A stretch of DNA of 64,000 nucleotides from Petunia secreta (taxonomy: Eukaryota; Streptophyta; Magnoliopsida; Solanales; Solanaceae). This document shows, piece after piece, positions 22,930 to 34,869 of the stretch. A program made the translations under genes and the position numbers. Below the pieces are notes generated by a model. It was not told the DNA's origin. It did not search any database and saw only the letters and a program-made list of their open reading frames with translations. The stretch lies in NCBI GenBank assembly GCA_029990175.1, contig JARKIP010000064.1:10558001-10622000 (forward strand). The letters run 5' to 3'. The stretch's first letter is position 1. Every line of letters begins with the position of its first letter.

Positions 22930-24610
22930 ACTGTATAAAACAACTGTCAATAAAATACAATTAGAAGTATACATAATTAAGTTATTTTCTTCCATTCAAA
23001 AATTATATAACTGATACATTAGATCATTTAATTTCCTCCCGGGTCGGATAATAGTGTACCAAGTGGGCAATGACTGTACCAGCTTCTTGCTTGCATGTGT
23101 TGGTAGCTCTTCCCAAGAAAGTCTAAGCCTAATTTTTCATTTTTTAGGTTCAAAGTACTTCTTAATCATTTTTCTCAAAGATCAATGTTTCGAATAGAAA
23201 TTTATTATCCTAAGCATTGGATTCGAAGAATATATTAGCTGGTTCATGACGTTATGGATACAGTATCAGATTTGTCCTAAGAAATGCAAAAACCGTACCA
23301 TAATCTTGATCTAATGGCTCCAATTTAAACATGCACAATTTTAGATAAAAATTGCCAAGGGGCGGTGGCTCTTGGAGTTGCTTATAGCGACGTATTATGA
23401 AGTATTTGAATCTTTATTGAGCTTTGGAAGACATAATGATCAGATCTTATTTCTATCTTTTTACTAAACCTGAAAAAGGAAACGAAAAAAGAATGGTTTA
23501 GATGCCTAACTTATTAAAGAAATAATGTTAATTTCACAAATATAGTTTCTAAAAGTTTTAATTACTAACAAAAGAGAATCACTATTTTGGGGAGGTGAGG
23601 CAGCAGATTAAAACCTTTTTTAAAAATAGTTTAACTTGCATGTAATGATGGTGGTAATAAACTTTACACTATCATTGGCATATTTTATCATGTAATATTA
23701 CATAGCAAATTAGTTATCTTATTTTAATATTATTAACACCATTTATATTTAGGGATTAATTGACTTGTTCCTTACCTGATCTCTAAAATAGGTCCTCCAC
23801 CAATTTTGATTGTTAATCATTACAGTCAATTCTAATATCTCTTAGAAGTGTTAGAGTTCTTTACATTGTCATATTATGCAGCTCAATTTTTTTGACAATC
23901 CCAAAAAACATAAAAAAAAATATTCCTTTTTTCTTTTTTCTTTTTCATAGTATTATCTCAAAGAGCTAAAGTTACAATGCTAAGTGCACTGAATCTGGCA
24001 TTATGGGCATCCTAAAGTTGGGTTTCTCTTGTGAAATTAAGTGGAGTTTCCCATACTCTAGCAGGGGTCCTATGTCATGTCCATTTACTAGTTTTTTTTT
24101 CTTCTATCTGCTTTTTGCAACTTCTTTGTGCTCTCTCTTTCCCTTTCAACTAATGTAAAAATGATATATCGTTTTCTTAAGGTTATGGGTCAATAGCTAG
24201 ACCATACTACTACAGCAAAATTCGGAAATTAATGACACCTTTCAGCTGAGAGAGTGTCGGGCTACATATAGAGACCATATAAATTAAATATAATATTTGG
24301 AGACACAAGTTAGGATATTTTTTGAATCGTTTTTTTCTTTTTTGATATAAAATAACTGTTGTCTCGCTAACTTTTGTGTAATTTATAAACTCAAAATTAC
24401 TCCAAAATTATTTTCGACATTTTATAATTATGTAAAGAGAAGATAATTTCCTTCATTTTAGGCTTGGTGAGGGCAGGTCGAATGTCTTAACTCACTTCTT
24501 CTTTCCTTTTTTTTTCCTTAGTATTCTTGTTTAATTAAGATCAGCTTAATTTTGGTCAAATTTAGAAAACCCTTTTTATTTAACTTGACTACTCTATTTT
24601 ATATTTTCCA
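22930..24610. other. Intergenic DNA, no feature recognised
   Basis: AT-rich sequence on both strands without an open frame, tRNA, terminal repeats or clear similarity to the other repeats in the window. Confidence 0.4.
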
Positions 24611-24611
24611 T

Positions 24612-25187
24612 TAGGGTGTGTTTGATATGAAGAAAATGTTTCGAACAAAAAATATTTTCTCGCAAACTGCTTTAATTTCTTGATAAATAAGTGGTTTCCA
24701 TTATTTTATAGCATTTGGTAGCAAAAGAGTAAAATATTTTTTTAGCCAAAATGTCAGGCTCGGGTCGGTGTCGAGATTGGTGATCAGGGTCGAGATGTCA
24801 AGGTCAAGTTGAGGATAAGGGATTTAGGGTCAGGGTCGGGAGGTCGGGGTCCGTGCTTAGTAGTCGGGGTTGTGGGTCCAAGGGCAGTGGCTAGGGTGTT
24901 GTGGCTGGGATCTCGGGGGTTGGTGTGCCGAGTTCGGGGGCTGGAGGTGCAGATGGTGGTGTTTATTAGGGCAATGGTGGTTGGGGTTGGGGTAAGGGGG
25001 TGGGGTGGGCTGTTATGGTGCACGAATAATACAATGCCTTTTTTCCATACTCTCACCTAGTGAAGTCATTTTTATTAATTTTAAAGAACTCATTTTTTCA
25101 ATTAAATGATTTCCAAAATTTTTTACCAACCAAATGCAGCAATATTGAAATTAAACATTTTCCTTCTTACCAAACATACCCCTAGTT
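24612..25187. mobile_element. MITE-like element with ~30-bp TIRs and GC-rich cargo
   Basis: The start (TTAGGGTGTGTTTGATATGA) and the complement of the end (CTAGGGGTATGTTTGGTAAG) match over about 30 bp, continuing into GAAAATGTTT. The interior (24755-25030) is strikingly GC-rich and made of drifted GGTCGGGG-type words, which explains the overlapping open frames on both strands. No transposase. Confidence 0.6.
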
Positions 25188-25326
25188 TCCCATATTTTGC
25201 TTGCAACCGTAGAAAATTAGCATATTGCACTCGAGTTAGCCTAATCAACTAATTACGTGCTATTTCTTTTCAACATTAAGTCTCTCCCACAATACTCGTG
25301 TTATTCCAATTATTGGCCTTGGATTG

Positions 25327-26237
25327 AGGGTGTGTTTGATATAAGAGAAAAAATTTTCTGAAATTTTTTTTTTCATTTTTTTATGTTTTGTTGGCTTATA
25401 TTATTTGGAAAATATTTTTTATAAACTGCTCATTTTCCTCCAAATAGAGAAAAATACACGATTTTACAAAATATTGAATGAAAATCCACACAAACCTTAA
25501 TCCCCACCCTGCCTTGAATCCCAGAAACCCCCTATTACCCTACTTGCCTAACCTCTACAACCCACCCCCTCATAATCCCCACCTCTACCCCCAACACCTG
25601 TGCCACCCTGCCATCAAAAACTCTTTTTGCTTCTGACGTCGATGCCGGTGGAAATCCTGATTTTTGTTTCCTAAGCTTAGTGCTTACCGCCGCATCCACC
25701 GTCGCTCCAATCTTACCGGCGAAAACCCTAATGATCGTACGTAGGTTTGTTGTCGAGCACTGCAGCCACTATCACCCCAATCTTGCCAGTGAAAATCCTG
25801 ATCGTTGTTTCCTATGCTCTCTGCAGGTCGCAACATCCATCGTCGCCCTAATCTCATTGGCAAAAACCCTAATTTTTTGTTCCTTGGTTCTTTGTCGACC
25901 TACGCATCCACTGTCACTCCAATCTACCGGTGAAAATCCTGATCTCCATTACCTATGCTCTCCGTCGACCACCACATCCACATATGAACGGGGAAGTGGT
26001 TGGGGTGGATGAGGTTTTGGGGGTGGAGGGTGTGGTATGGGCTGAGGGGGTTGGGTGGTGATGACAGGTGGGGTGCGTGTATTGGGGGTAAGTATAAGGA
26101 CAACAGAAATAATTTATTTTCTTTATTTTGGTACCAAACACTAGAAAATAAGTCAAAAATATTTATTTTTCAAGAAATAATTTATGTGGAATGTGTTTTT
26201 CCTAGAAAATATTTTCTATCGCACCAAACACAGCCTA
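25327..26237. mobile_element. Related MITE-like element with tandem-repeat cargo
   Basis: Its ends (GAGGGTGTGTTTGATATAAG, and the complement of the right end TAGGCTGTGTTTGGTGCGAT) belong to the same family as the element at 24612-25187. The interior holds the 70-bp tandem array at 25622-25980 and a GT-rich segment. No coding capacity. Confidence 0.6.
25622..25985 (+). repeat. ~70-bp tandem repeat, about 5 copies
   Basis: The landmark GCATCCAC (with variants) falls at 25692, 25762, 25833, 25903 and 25973. Each is followed by a CACTCCAATCT-type block, then (C)CGG(C/T)GAAAA(C/T)CCT. Copies are diverged, so the array is not recent. Confidence 0.8.
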
Positions 26238-26239
26238 AC

Positions 26240-27161
26240 TCATATCCATTCTCCTTGATTCTTGAATGACCGATAGCCTCTTCCTACTCTACACTGGCAT
26301 GAAGTATGCAAACAAATATAAATAGAAGACTTTAGCCAAAAGCCTTAATATCAAATATTTATTCAACCAATTTACAGTTCACTATATAATTATATGTAGC
26401 TTGTCTAATTAAAAATTAAAGTGAGAGCTTCTAATATTGGTATATACGTATATAAATTTAGCCTCTAGATCAAGATTGACAAGGTCACTCGTGTACTATT
26501 TCACGGAGATGCATACACCATTTATTTTCCACGCTATGTTTGTCAATAGGATAGGAAACCAGACAGCTTTAATTTGTACCAAGGCACAAAAACACTCTAC
26601 AGACACGCACTGTTGGTTTATTCGAAATGAAGATAATTATAGCCATTTACAATGATGCCTTACAAGTTACAACTAGTCTTACTTATTAGTACTAATTTAA
26701 CACGAATCCGAAAGTCTCGTGAATGAAAGGATTTAAGTACCTTTTATATAGGACCCAAAAGAATAGGCAAAAGATGTTAGCTGGGGAAGCCTAGAACTTG
26801 GTCCTACCCTACCCTATTCCACTTGTTGCGTAAAGAAGTCAAAACCTACGTGCATGTACATATGGCTATGTAGTACAAGATATAGTAATTATGTTGAGTT
26901 GTGATTTTTATAATTAAGAAATATATTGAAAGAAACATATCCTTTGTGTTTGTGCTGGACAAAAGTATGACGGCAATTATATATTTACGTAAATTAAATA
27001 GTACTATCAGTTCATGGGGCGAGATTATGTGTTATTTCAATATATAAAATCAATATACCTGATTCAAATAAAAAATTGGGAAAATATTTACCTCCCAACT
27101 CAAATAAGGATTGTATCAATTATGGAACATTCACTTATGGTAGGAATTATTTCCTTAACCT

Positions 27162-27212
<51 letters not shown>

Positions 27213-27740
27213 TAAAAATAGTTCCATAAAGCATTTAGAGGAATTTGAGTGAATGTCAGTAAAATCAATTCGGGCTTAACAATCTCTCGCTAGAAGTACT
27301 AAGAAACAATTGGGGACGAGTTCATTTGCAAAGCTTCTTAAACAACTTAGTGTCCTGTTAGTTTTATTGTTACATTCTGAATTATTGAGCTGTATATTTG
27401 CGTTTTATCAAGAAGTATTTGTAAGGTATTCTTAGAAAACAACTTGCAGTTCAAATTAGAATTAACTTGAACGAGTTATAAGTTATAACTGCAGAGTAAG
27501 AGTAAGGGGTGGGTTAGAGTTAGTAATCTGAGTTGTAATCTAAACTTTGGCTTGTTAAATTCGGGAAATACTACTAGCTAGGCTGGTCATGATTTGTAAA
27601 CCTTTGAGGCTATATGGATTTCCACGTAAAAATTGTATGTTATTACCTTCCGTAATAAGGAAATTGTTCCTTACATAAGTTTTGAATTAAACACACAACC
27701 GACTTCACAACCAGAATAGTTAAATTGAGTTAATCCCCAC
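26240..27740. other. Intergenic DNA with an (AT)n microsatellite
   Basis: No gene seen. A (TA)n tract of about 20 units lies at 27165-27208. The rest is AT-rich unique-looking sequence. Confidence 0.5.
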
Positions 27741-27756
27741 CTCTCCCTCTTTCTTC

Positions 27757-28285
27757 GTAAAAATTTCGGGAGGGACTTGTTTGGCGCGCGCTAATTGATT
27801 TGTAGCCGTCAAAAATAAATTCGCTGAGAAATAGCCATCTCCGAACAAATCTCAGTATAAATACAAGTCCTAGCATTTATACTGGAAAGCTTCAGTAAAG
27901 TAACCCCAGTATAAAATACTGGGGCTTTGAACAAGTTTTGTTCAAGGCCCCAGCATTTTGTTATGGGACTTTGTATAAAGCTTCAGTCCCATAACAAAAT
28001 GCTGGGGCTATGAACAAAACTTGTTCAAAGCCCTAGCATTTTGTTATTAGACTGAAGCTTTTAATATAAAGTCTCATAACAAAATATTTGGGCTTTGAAC
28101 AAACGAGCTTTGAACAAGTTTTGTTCAAAGCCCCAGTTTTTTGTTATGGGACTAGTCTGGGGTTTTTTTTCCAACGCTAATGGAACTTAAGTGTGCGCGC
28201 GAATTTTTGGCTATTCTTCAATGAATTTTGAAACGCTGGATAGTCTCCAATGAGCGCGTCCAGAAATGGCTACTGATCAAAATTT
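27757..28285. mobile_element. Hairpin-rich foldback element, copy 1
   Basis: The element is bordered by a 12-bp direct duplication CCCTCTTTCTTC (27745-27756 and 28286-28297). Its ends carry GCGCGCTAATTGATT/GTAGCC on the left and GGCTACTGATC on the right. The interior is a series of inverted copies of CCCCAGCATTTTGTTATGGG and TTTGAACAAGTTTTGTTC. A shorter relative lies at 31335-31660. No ORF; superfamily not assigned. Confidence 0.6.
27921..28033. ncRNA. Candidate small-RNA precursor hairpin (near-perfect ~50-bp stem)
   Basis: Positions 27947-27970 and 27985-28008 are exact reverse complements (24 of 24) around a 14-nt loop. The stem continues outward for about 25 more pairs with about two mismatches. 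Such a transcript would fold into one long stem, a natural substrate for DICER-like enzymes. It is repeat-derived, so 24-nt siRNA is likelier than a conserved miRNA. Transcription is not shown. Confidence 0.45.
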
Positions 28286-28314
28286 CCCTCTTTCTTCAAG
28301 TAAATAGTGGTCTT

Positions 28315-28400
28315 TTCACTTTTTGCCCTAGCATGATTCGAACCCACAATTCAATTGTAGGGGGTAGAGTGCTTATCAACTGAGCAATTATCTTGAATCA
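28315..28400 (-). mobile_element. tRNA-like SINE head
   Basis: On the minus strand an A-box-like TTGCTCAGTTGATAAGCAC is followed about 30 bp later by a B-box GGTTCGAATCA, spaced as in tRNA. No acceptor stem closes, so a SINE head is more likely than a tRNA gene. The body is probably interrupted by the foldback element at 27757-28285. Confidence 0.5.
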
Positions 28401-29896
28401 TATTTTACGGTCTGGACTTTGACAAATTCTTGAAACTCATGGTATTGAAAATATCATTTCATTAATGCGGATGGCTACAAAAGATTTTCATTGAGCTTAA
28501 AACTGAAGTTTGAGTGAAAAATTTTCAAATTTCAAAAAATAAAAAAAATCATTCTCGATGATATTAAAATGTATATAGGTTCATATTCACAGGAATGCCA
28601 TGAGTATAACATTCTCAATCATTTTCCATGTGAAGCACTATATTCTTTATTTATTTATTTATTTTTATTGTTTTTACTTTTTTTTGCTTTACAAAACTAG
28701 CATACGGTATTCATTAGCTCAATAAAAATTAATTAATTCAACTTCAGATAGCGTATGATTCATTTACAAAAGAGACATTCCCTATCATGAATATCTTAAT
28801 TCATTTACGAGGCTCGTTTTGACACTTTTAATTAACATAAATGAATTTCATCCATCTTATTTAGACTTAGAGATTGGAGGTTCTACTGTTCTACCATCAC
28901 CATGGACTTTGACTCCCGATAGTTGTACATAAATATGGATACTCGAAACAGCCACAATCGTGCAGGTCCTCTTTATGTTGTCAAATGAAAAAAAGCTTAG
29001 AGATGTACTCTACTACTTTATTATTTGACCAGAATGAGATGGAAGCTACAAGCTGACTATTAAATGCATGCCCAACCCTTACGTGTAACAATTCAAAGTA
29101 GAATCAATTAGGCCACTCGTGCAGTCTACATATCTAAGCAACTACATTTCTACATATCTATTTAAGCCACTCGTGGAAGGAAACAGGACAGTTTCCTTTG
29201 GACAGAGTCTTCAGGAAACCGGACACAAAAACACACCTTTGATTAATTAGACCACAGATTTAGCTATTATTGCTTGTGAAGGGAGAACCAGAATTTGACT
29301 TCTAACATTAACAACTCATCGTAATGTTGCAATGAAGCTAGTTATAAAATTCCAAAGCTTCTTGTGCAGGGTTTGTATCATCTAAAATTCGAATAATAAG
29401 AGGAATTAGTACATCAGATAGGGCACAGCACTAGATATAGGGATTATACACGAACTGATGTGTTGCATGCAAGATGAATTGATTAAATCAAGATATACGT
29501 GGACGGATATTACAAGTTACTATATTGAGTACAAAAGAATTATTTGATCATTTATTCGAGTAGCATATTAGATAAATGAAGGCGAAAATGGAGAATTAAG
29601 GATAACAATTATTATACATACTAGTTTAATTTGCAACTACAGATTTGTGTACCCTTGTTAATTAATAGTAGTACTCTATAGCTTATATTTTCAGTATTTC
29701 TTTTTTCCAATGTCACTAAGCGTATTGCTTAGTGACTAATTTTATTAATAATAAATATAAAAAATAATGTCTTACAAACAACAAATAAGTTCTTACTAAT
29801 ATAATGAAAGACTAGCCTATTATCAGTATTATTACGGTTAAATTTTAAAGGACATTTATTTTTGAAATTCTGATAGGACTAAAATGAGCGGATAAA
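28400..29896. other. Intergenic DNA, no feature recognised
   Basis: AT-rich; no exon series, tRNA or terminal repeats recognised on either strand. Confidence 0.4.
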
Positions 29897-30098
29897 GAGC
29901 TTGTTTGGGTGAGCTTATTATAAGTAGCTTATAAGCCACTTTGGAGAAGTTAGGATTTTCTAACTTCTCCTTTTTTACTTATTTTAAGCATATAAGTGCT
30001 TATAAGCTCATGACTTTTTGAATTACCAAATATCCATCAATGAGCTTATAAACAAATATGTGCTTTTAAGTCACTTTTAAGCTAACTCAAACGGGCTC
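29897..30098. mobile_element. 202-bp MITE with inverted ends
   Basis: The start GAGCTTGTTTGGGTGAGCTTA and the complement of the end GAGCCCGTTTGAGTTAGCTTA match at most positions. The interior is also foldback-like (ATAAGTGCTTATAAGC). A possible 3-bp duplication AAA flanks it, which would fit PIF/Harbinger or CACTA-type insertion but is weak evidence. Confidence 0.65.
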
Positions 30099-30099
30099 A

Positions 30100-30460
30100 A
30101 AGTTGTTTGTATGTTTCATATCTCTAAGAATTTTAGAAGAATAAATTTTAGTAATAAAGGTGAAAAGCATGGAACTAAAGTAATTGCACACAGTACTAGC
30201 AGTTCAAGTTTCAATTGCAAAATCCACCACTCAAATATATAATGATCTTTATGTTTATTTACAATTTAAATAGAAAAATATGACTCTATAAAATCTTCCG
30301 TGTTGTGTTTTACTATTTTTTTTTGTGGACATACCATATAATAATGTACTGCAACATCAAAATCTCTCGTTCAAGGTATCGAATCCACCATAACTTATTC
30401 TTTTATCTATCTCCTTCAATTACTAGTCACTGGCCCTCCATCTTCAAAAAAAGGTAAAAA
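30100..30460. other. Short intergenic stretch, nothing recognised
   Basis: AT-rich sequence between a MITE and a foldback repeat pair, without visible features. Confidence 0.4.
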
Positions 30461-30464
30461 TTTT

Positions 30465-31325
30465 GCCCAGAGGCCACTTTTAATAGCGGTATTTAGTTTA
30501 AGGCCACTTTTTTTATTGGTCTTACACTAGAAGCCACTTTTGGGCTTTTACTAAATAAACATTGACTTTAAGTTCTGATCATTGATTGAAGTTCAGTCCA
30601 TACGGCCCCTGGACTGAAGTTCCATCTCTAAGGACCGAACTTCAGTCCATATGGCCCTGGACGGAAGTTCCATCTTTAAGGACTGGACGGAACTTCAGTC
30701 AACATGGCCCTGGACTGAAGTTCTATCTTTAAGGACTGAACTTCAATCCATATGGGCCTGGACTGAAGTTCTATCTTTTAAGCTAAAGTGGCCACAAACT
30801 AAATATTTTGGTATTAGTGGCCTGTGCCTAAAGACCAGTGGCAAAAGTGGTCTTTCGTGCACTTACCCCAAAAATTTTGTAAAATTTCGCCCAGCAGCCA
30901 CTTTTAACACTGGTATTTAGTTTGAGGCCACTATTTTTATTGGCCTTATATTAGAGGCCAATTTTGGGGCTTTACTAAATAAATATTGACTTAAGTCTCT
31001 GATAATTGACTGAACTTCAGTCCATACGGTCCCTGGACTTAAGTTCCATCTTTAAGGACTGAACTTCAGTCCATATGGCCATGGACTGAACTTCAGTCCA
31101 TGGTTTCCATCTTGGCCCTGGACTGAAGTTCCATCTTAAAGACCGGACTGAACTTCAGTCCATATGGCCCTGAATTGAAGTTCAATCTTTAAGGACTGAA
31201 CTTCAATCTGACCTCTGGACTGAAGTTCTATCTCTTTAAGCAAAAGTGGCCACAAACTAAATATTTTGGTATTAGTGGCCTGTGCCCAAAGACCAGTGGC
31301 AAAAGTGGCCTTTCGTGCACCCAAA
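30465..31325. repeat. Tandem pair of ~420-bp foldback repeats with GGACTGAAGTTC palindromes
   Basis: Two similar units (about 30465-30875 and 30890-31325) each start with GCCCAG-(A/C)-(G/A)GCCACTTTTAA and end with GTGGCAAAAGTGGYCTTTCGTGC, complementary to the start at GCCACTTTT. Inside each, GGACTGAAGTTC and its complement GAACTTCAGTCC alternate about every 30-35 bp. Apparent ORFs here arise from the repeat. Confidence 0.75.
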
Positions 31326-31334
31326 ATTTTGCGT

Positions 31335-31660
31335 AAGGGCTTGTTTGACGCACTAATTGATTCGTAGCCACCAAAAATAAATTTACTGAGAAATACCCAT
31401 CTCCAAACAAGTCCCATTATTTTATACTGGGACTTTATATATACAAAGCACCATGGGGACTATCATATTATAAAATAATGAGACTTTGAACATGTGTATA
31501 AGTTCAAAGTCCCAGTATAAAAATCTGCGACTAGTCCGGGCTGTTTGCCAATGCTAATGGAGTGTATGCGCACGCGGTGGCTATTCCTCAATTAATTTTG
31601 AAACGGTTGATAATTATCATTTAACGCATCCAAAAATGGATACGCATCAAAATAACCCTC
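31335..31660. mobile_element. Hairpin-rich foldback element, copy 2
   Basis: It shares with 27757-28285 the left block CACTAATTGATTCGTAGCC...CTGAGAAATA, the internal TATACTGGGACTTT inverted pairs, and the right block CTATTCCTCAATTAATTTTGAAACG. It is shorter than copy 1 because several of the inverted units are missing. Confidence 0.6.
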
Positions 31661-32970
31661 AAAAAAGTTCTTAATTTTTTTTTTATAAAAAAAAGTGAAT
31701 AATTGGGCAGTCCTTCTAATTATATTTTTGTGTTGCAAAACAAATTGAAATTCACTTTTATAGGAATAACATAAAATCGATACTTTAGGGCTAAAACTTG
31801 GTAGATGAGTTCCTCTGATGTATATCAGGAAGTTGCAAGAGCTTTAAAGAGGGGTTGAATAAAAATAATTTGTTTTGAGAACGCAAATCATCTTCTTCTT
31901 TTCTTTTTTAAATTTTAATTTCCTGTTTTCTTAATACTACGGTTTGCTCTTAAAAGTTAAAAGTGGAATCTAGGCAAAGCTAGGTCATTTATATGTCTGG
32001 GTCACATTAGTTATCAAAAGTCCGAAGCAAGTTGTTTACTCTTAATTAATTGTGTAGTTGGAAAAAGATGAAGACGACCAAACAGGCTTAAATTGCAGAG
32101 ATATTCCCTTTCTTGGATCTCTCTGTACAGCTTCAATGCATTCATGAACTGTACTCACAATTCAAACTGACTTTTATCATATTTAATTCAATTAATTTGA
32201 CAATAGAAGGTCTAGTAGATGTGCTTAGCTGGAATACTTATACATATCACAAAGTCTAAGCATCCTAAGCATTAGAATTAAGGACAAATAAAAACACACG
32301 CAGTAACAAGGGAATAGTCTAAAGGATAGCTTACCCCTAAGGATTATTAAATCCAGTTGTTCACACACTGAATCCTTGAACAACCCATACTTTATTAGAG
32401 TTTTGTGGAAGTGTTTGTAGATATAGACAAAGAGTTCCTAATTTCTTGGACCATTTACAGCTAAGGTGCTGCTGGATAGGATCAGCAAGTAGTAGTGCAA
32501 TAAAGTAGTTTAGTTTCAGTTCGAAATAGTTTTGTTTATTAGTCAGTCACTGACAATACTTGTGCGATTCTATTGAATCCACTATTTACTAATAGAGATT
32601 TGTAACTACATTCGTCTTTCTGATCGATACCAATGAAAACCTTTCATTGATAAATCTGAACTCATAAGTTAAAAAATGTACAATAAATTCAATGTCAAAT
32701 TGTTAGGGTAATCGAACAAATTAGATCTAAATTCTAAATCTGTCTGGTAGGAAGGATAAGAGATTATAATCTCGAAATTAATTTCATGATTTATCTATGT
32801 AATGTATAGTGGAGTAATAAGATTTTACAACCCATCAAATTAGATTATAATGTCGGGATTATTTATTCCGTATATATACTTTACTAGAACTATAATCCTT
32901 GGGTTATCTCATTTTCCACCGAACGACTTATCTTTTTCATATTTTTGAGAACTTGACCTTAAATAAAAGA
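31660..32970. other. Intergenic DNA, no feature recognised
   Basis: No supported gene or mobile element; AT-rich with short ORFs only. Confidence 0.4.
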
Positions 32971-32974
32971 GCAT

Positions 32975-33390
32975 TGACGTCTAGGATTAGGGTAGAAGAC
33001 TAGTAGACGGCTGAGTCTTTTCTCTCATTTTATGGGGACACTATTGGAGGGGTTAGAGAACCTTATCTATAGTGTTGTTATCTTTTTTCTTCTTTTATCT
33101 TAGCTTCTGTTTATTAATTTTGTTGTTTCGTTTCTCCTAGCTAGTTGTAGTAGTTTTTATGACTCGCTTCTTTTTATTTTGGTGTTTCTATTTTTGCATT
33201 CTATTCATGTATTTTCTTTTATGTCTGTTTCCATTATCATTTACGTAATTAGTTTTCTAAAGTCGGAGGCCTATTCGAAACAACCTCCCTTCTTCTATTT
33301 GAAATAGCGATAATATCTGTTTATGCCTCAACCTCTACAAATTTTATTTATAAAATTATATTGAGTATGTTATTATCGTTATTGTTGGCT
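32975..33390 (+). mobile_element. 3' end of a non-LTR retrotransposon (RTE/SINE-type tail)
   Basis: The block beginning GGATTAGGGTAGAAGACTAG, a T-rich stretch, then GAGGCCTATTCGAAACAACC and a decaying TTATTG-type tail (33370-33390) follow the order of the 3' end I recall for Solanaceae RTE LINEs and the SINEs sharing it. It is 5'-truncated, as is common for these elements. Confidence 0.5.
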
Positions 33391-33763
33391 CATCTTTTCC
33401 ATTCAATTGGTTTGTTGATTATCTTGGAGTAGATGCTCAAAGGCGCCCTCGTCTTTGCAGCCAAAAGCAAAAAAATCATTTACGATGAGTGAGTTTGTTA
33501 AGCATGAGGTAAGCAATGTCAAGGAATAATGAAACAACCGCATTAGTAGTATCAGGATACTGTTATCCACAGCTGGAAATATTTTATTCAAAGAAACACC
33601 CGGGAGACACGCTGATTCCTAGCTCACGGCTACCGGGGTTTTAGGCCATTGCAGGTAGACGCATTACCCTTATAATAATAGTCTTATCGCTTGTTAATAG
33701 TTGAGTACTCTTTTAAAAAAGTATATCAAATAAAAATTATTGGTAGTATAATTTGAAATGTAT
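33390..33763. other. Intergenic DNA left of the copia element
   Basis: No feature recognised. The words ACAACCGCATTAGTA at 33535 recur near 40195, probably by chance or from a shared repeat. Confidence 0.35.
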
Positions 33764-34069
33764 TGTAAATGCATGTATTTGTATTAATGTGGATGACCAC
33801 TACTCACCACTAACTTATGATTTACTACCCACTTTCTCCTACATAATTCCTTCTCACTATGTCCTACTTAATTCCTCATTTAGGGACCTCTTAATTCTTA
33901 TAACCTTTGGGATGACTTGTAACTTCCTATGTATTGGTGTCCTATAAATAGAGGACATTTTGTCTATGGAAGACACACTTGAAATACTTTGAGAATAATA
34001 TATGTTTTTCCTTCTCCTCTCATATATTTTATCTTATTCTTGCACTTCTTTACAATTAGTTTTACAACA
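33764..34069 (+). repeat. Copia 5' LTR
   Basis: It begins TGTAAATG and ends TTTACAACA. A TATA motif CCTATAAATAGAGG at 33941-33954 marks the U3/R promoter. It is nearly identical to 38563-38869. Confidence 0.85.
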
Positions 34070-34869
34070 CGTTATCAGCACGAGTCTCTATTTTATTATA
34101 CGATTTAGAAGAAATGAAAAGCAAATTATGATGCAATTGATAGAAGCCAACGTTCTGGTTGCTAACACAAGATAAGTTTTTTTTTTGTTTCTAAATTCCT
34201 TCATATTATGTTTTTTGCTAATCTCAAAATTAATAGTACCCTATTTTCATTTTGTTTTATACCACTTTAAATTGTGGAAACTTTTCACTGACTACAACTT
34301 TTGTCTTTTTTCCATTGTTTGGTTGATTTTGTAGCTATCCTTTGACAACAATTTAAGGGTGCATGGCCTAGCAACATGGTATTGTAGATCAGTTCTACTC
34401 ATGTTTCAAGGTAAACTGCTTGTGAGAGCAAACATGGATTATGTAGTATGTTTAATATTTTACTCTCACATAGATATATGGAATGAAACAAATATGGTAA
34501 CTTTTAAAGAATGTTTTTTTGATTTATAGTTGAGTATAAATTTTTATACTCTTGGTAAGTGGAGACCGGAGAAATAATGCTTTTTTTTATGATCTTTACC
34601 CGATATATTAGTGCTATATCATTGATACATGATTACAGTACTATGTTTCAATTACACGAAGCATGAGTACCTTTGAGTATTGTACTTCAAATCACATTAT
34701 ATGTACACACTTTGGCCTATTATGCCATTAGTTAAGGTAACACATCATATTCAACTCCTAATGCATTATGGCGTAACACGCTTTTGAGATAATAAGATAT
34801 TGATGGCATAATGATGATTGAGGCAAATTAAAGTATTATCAAAAAGATAAAGTATTTTTGATAAAAATC

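Noticed and set aside
24784..25060. Overlapping 83-90 codon frames on both strands
   Set aside because: Explained by GC-rich, stop-poor degenerate repeats inside a MITE; no family similarity.
28315..28400. tRNA gene on the minus strand
   Set aside because: A- and B-box-like motifs are present but I cannot close an acceptor stem; a SINE head fits better.
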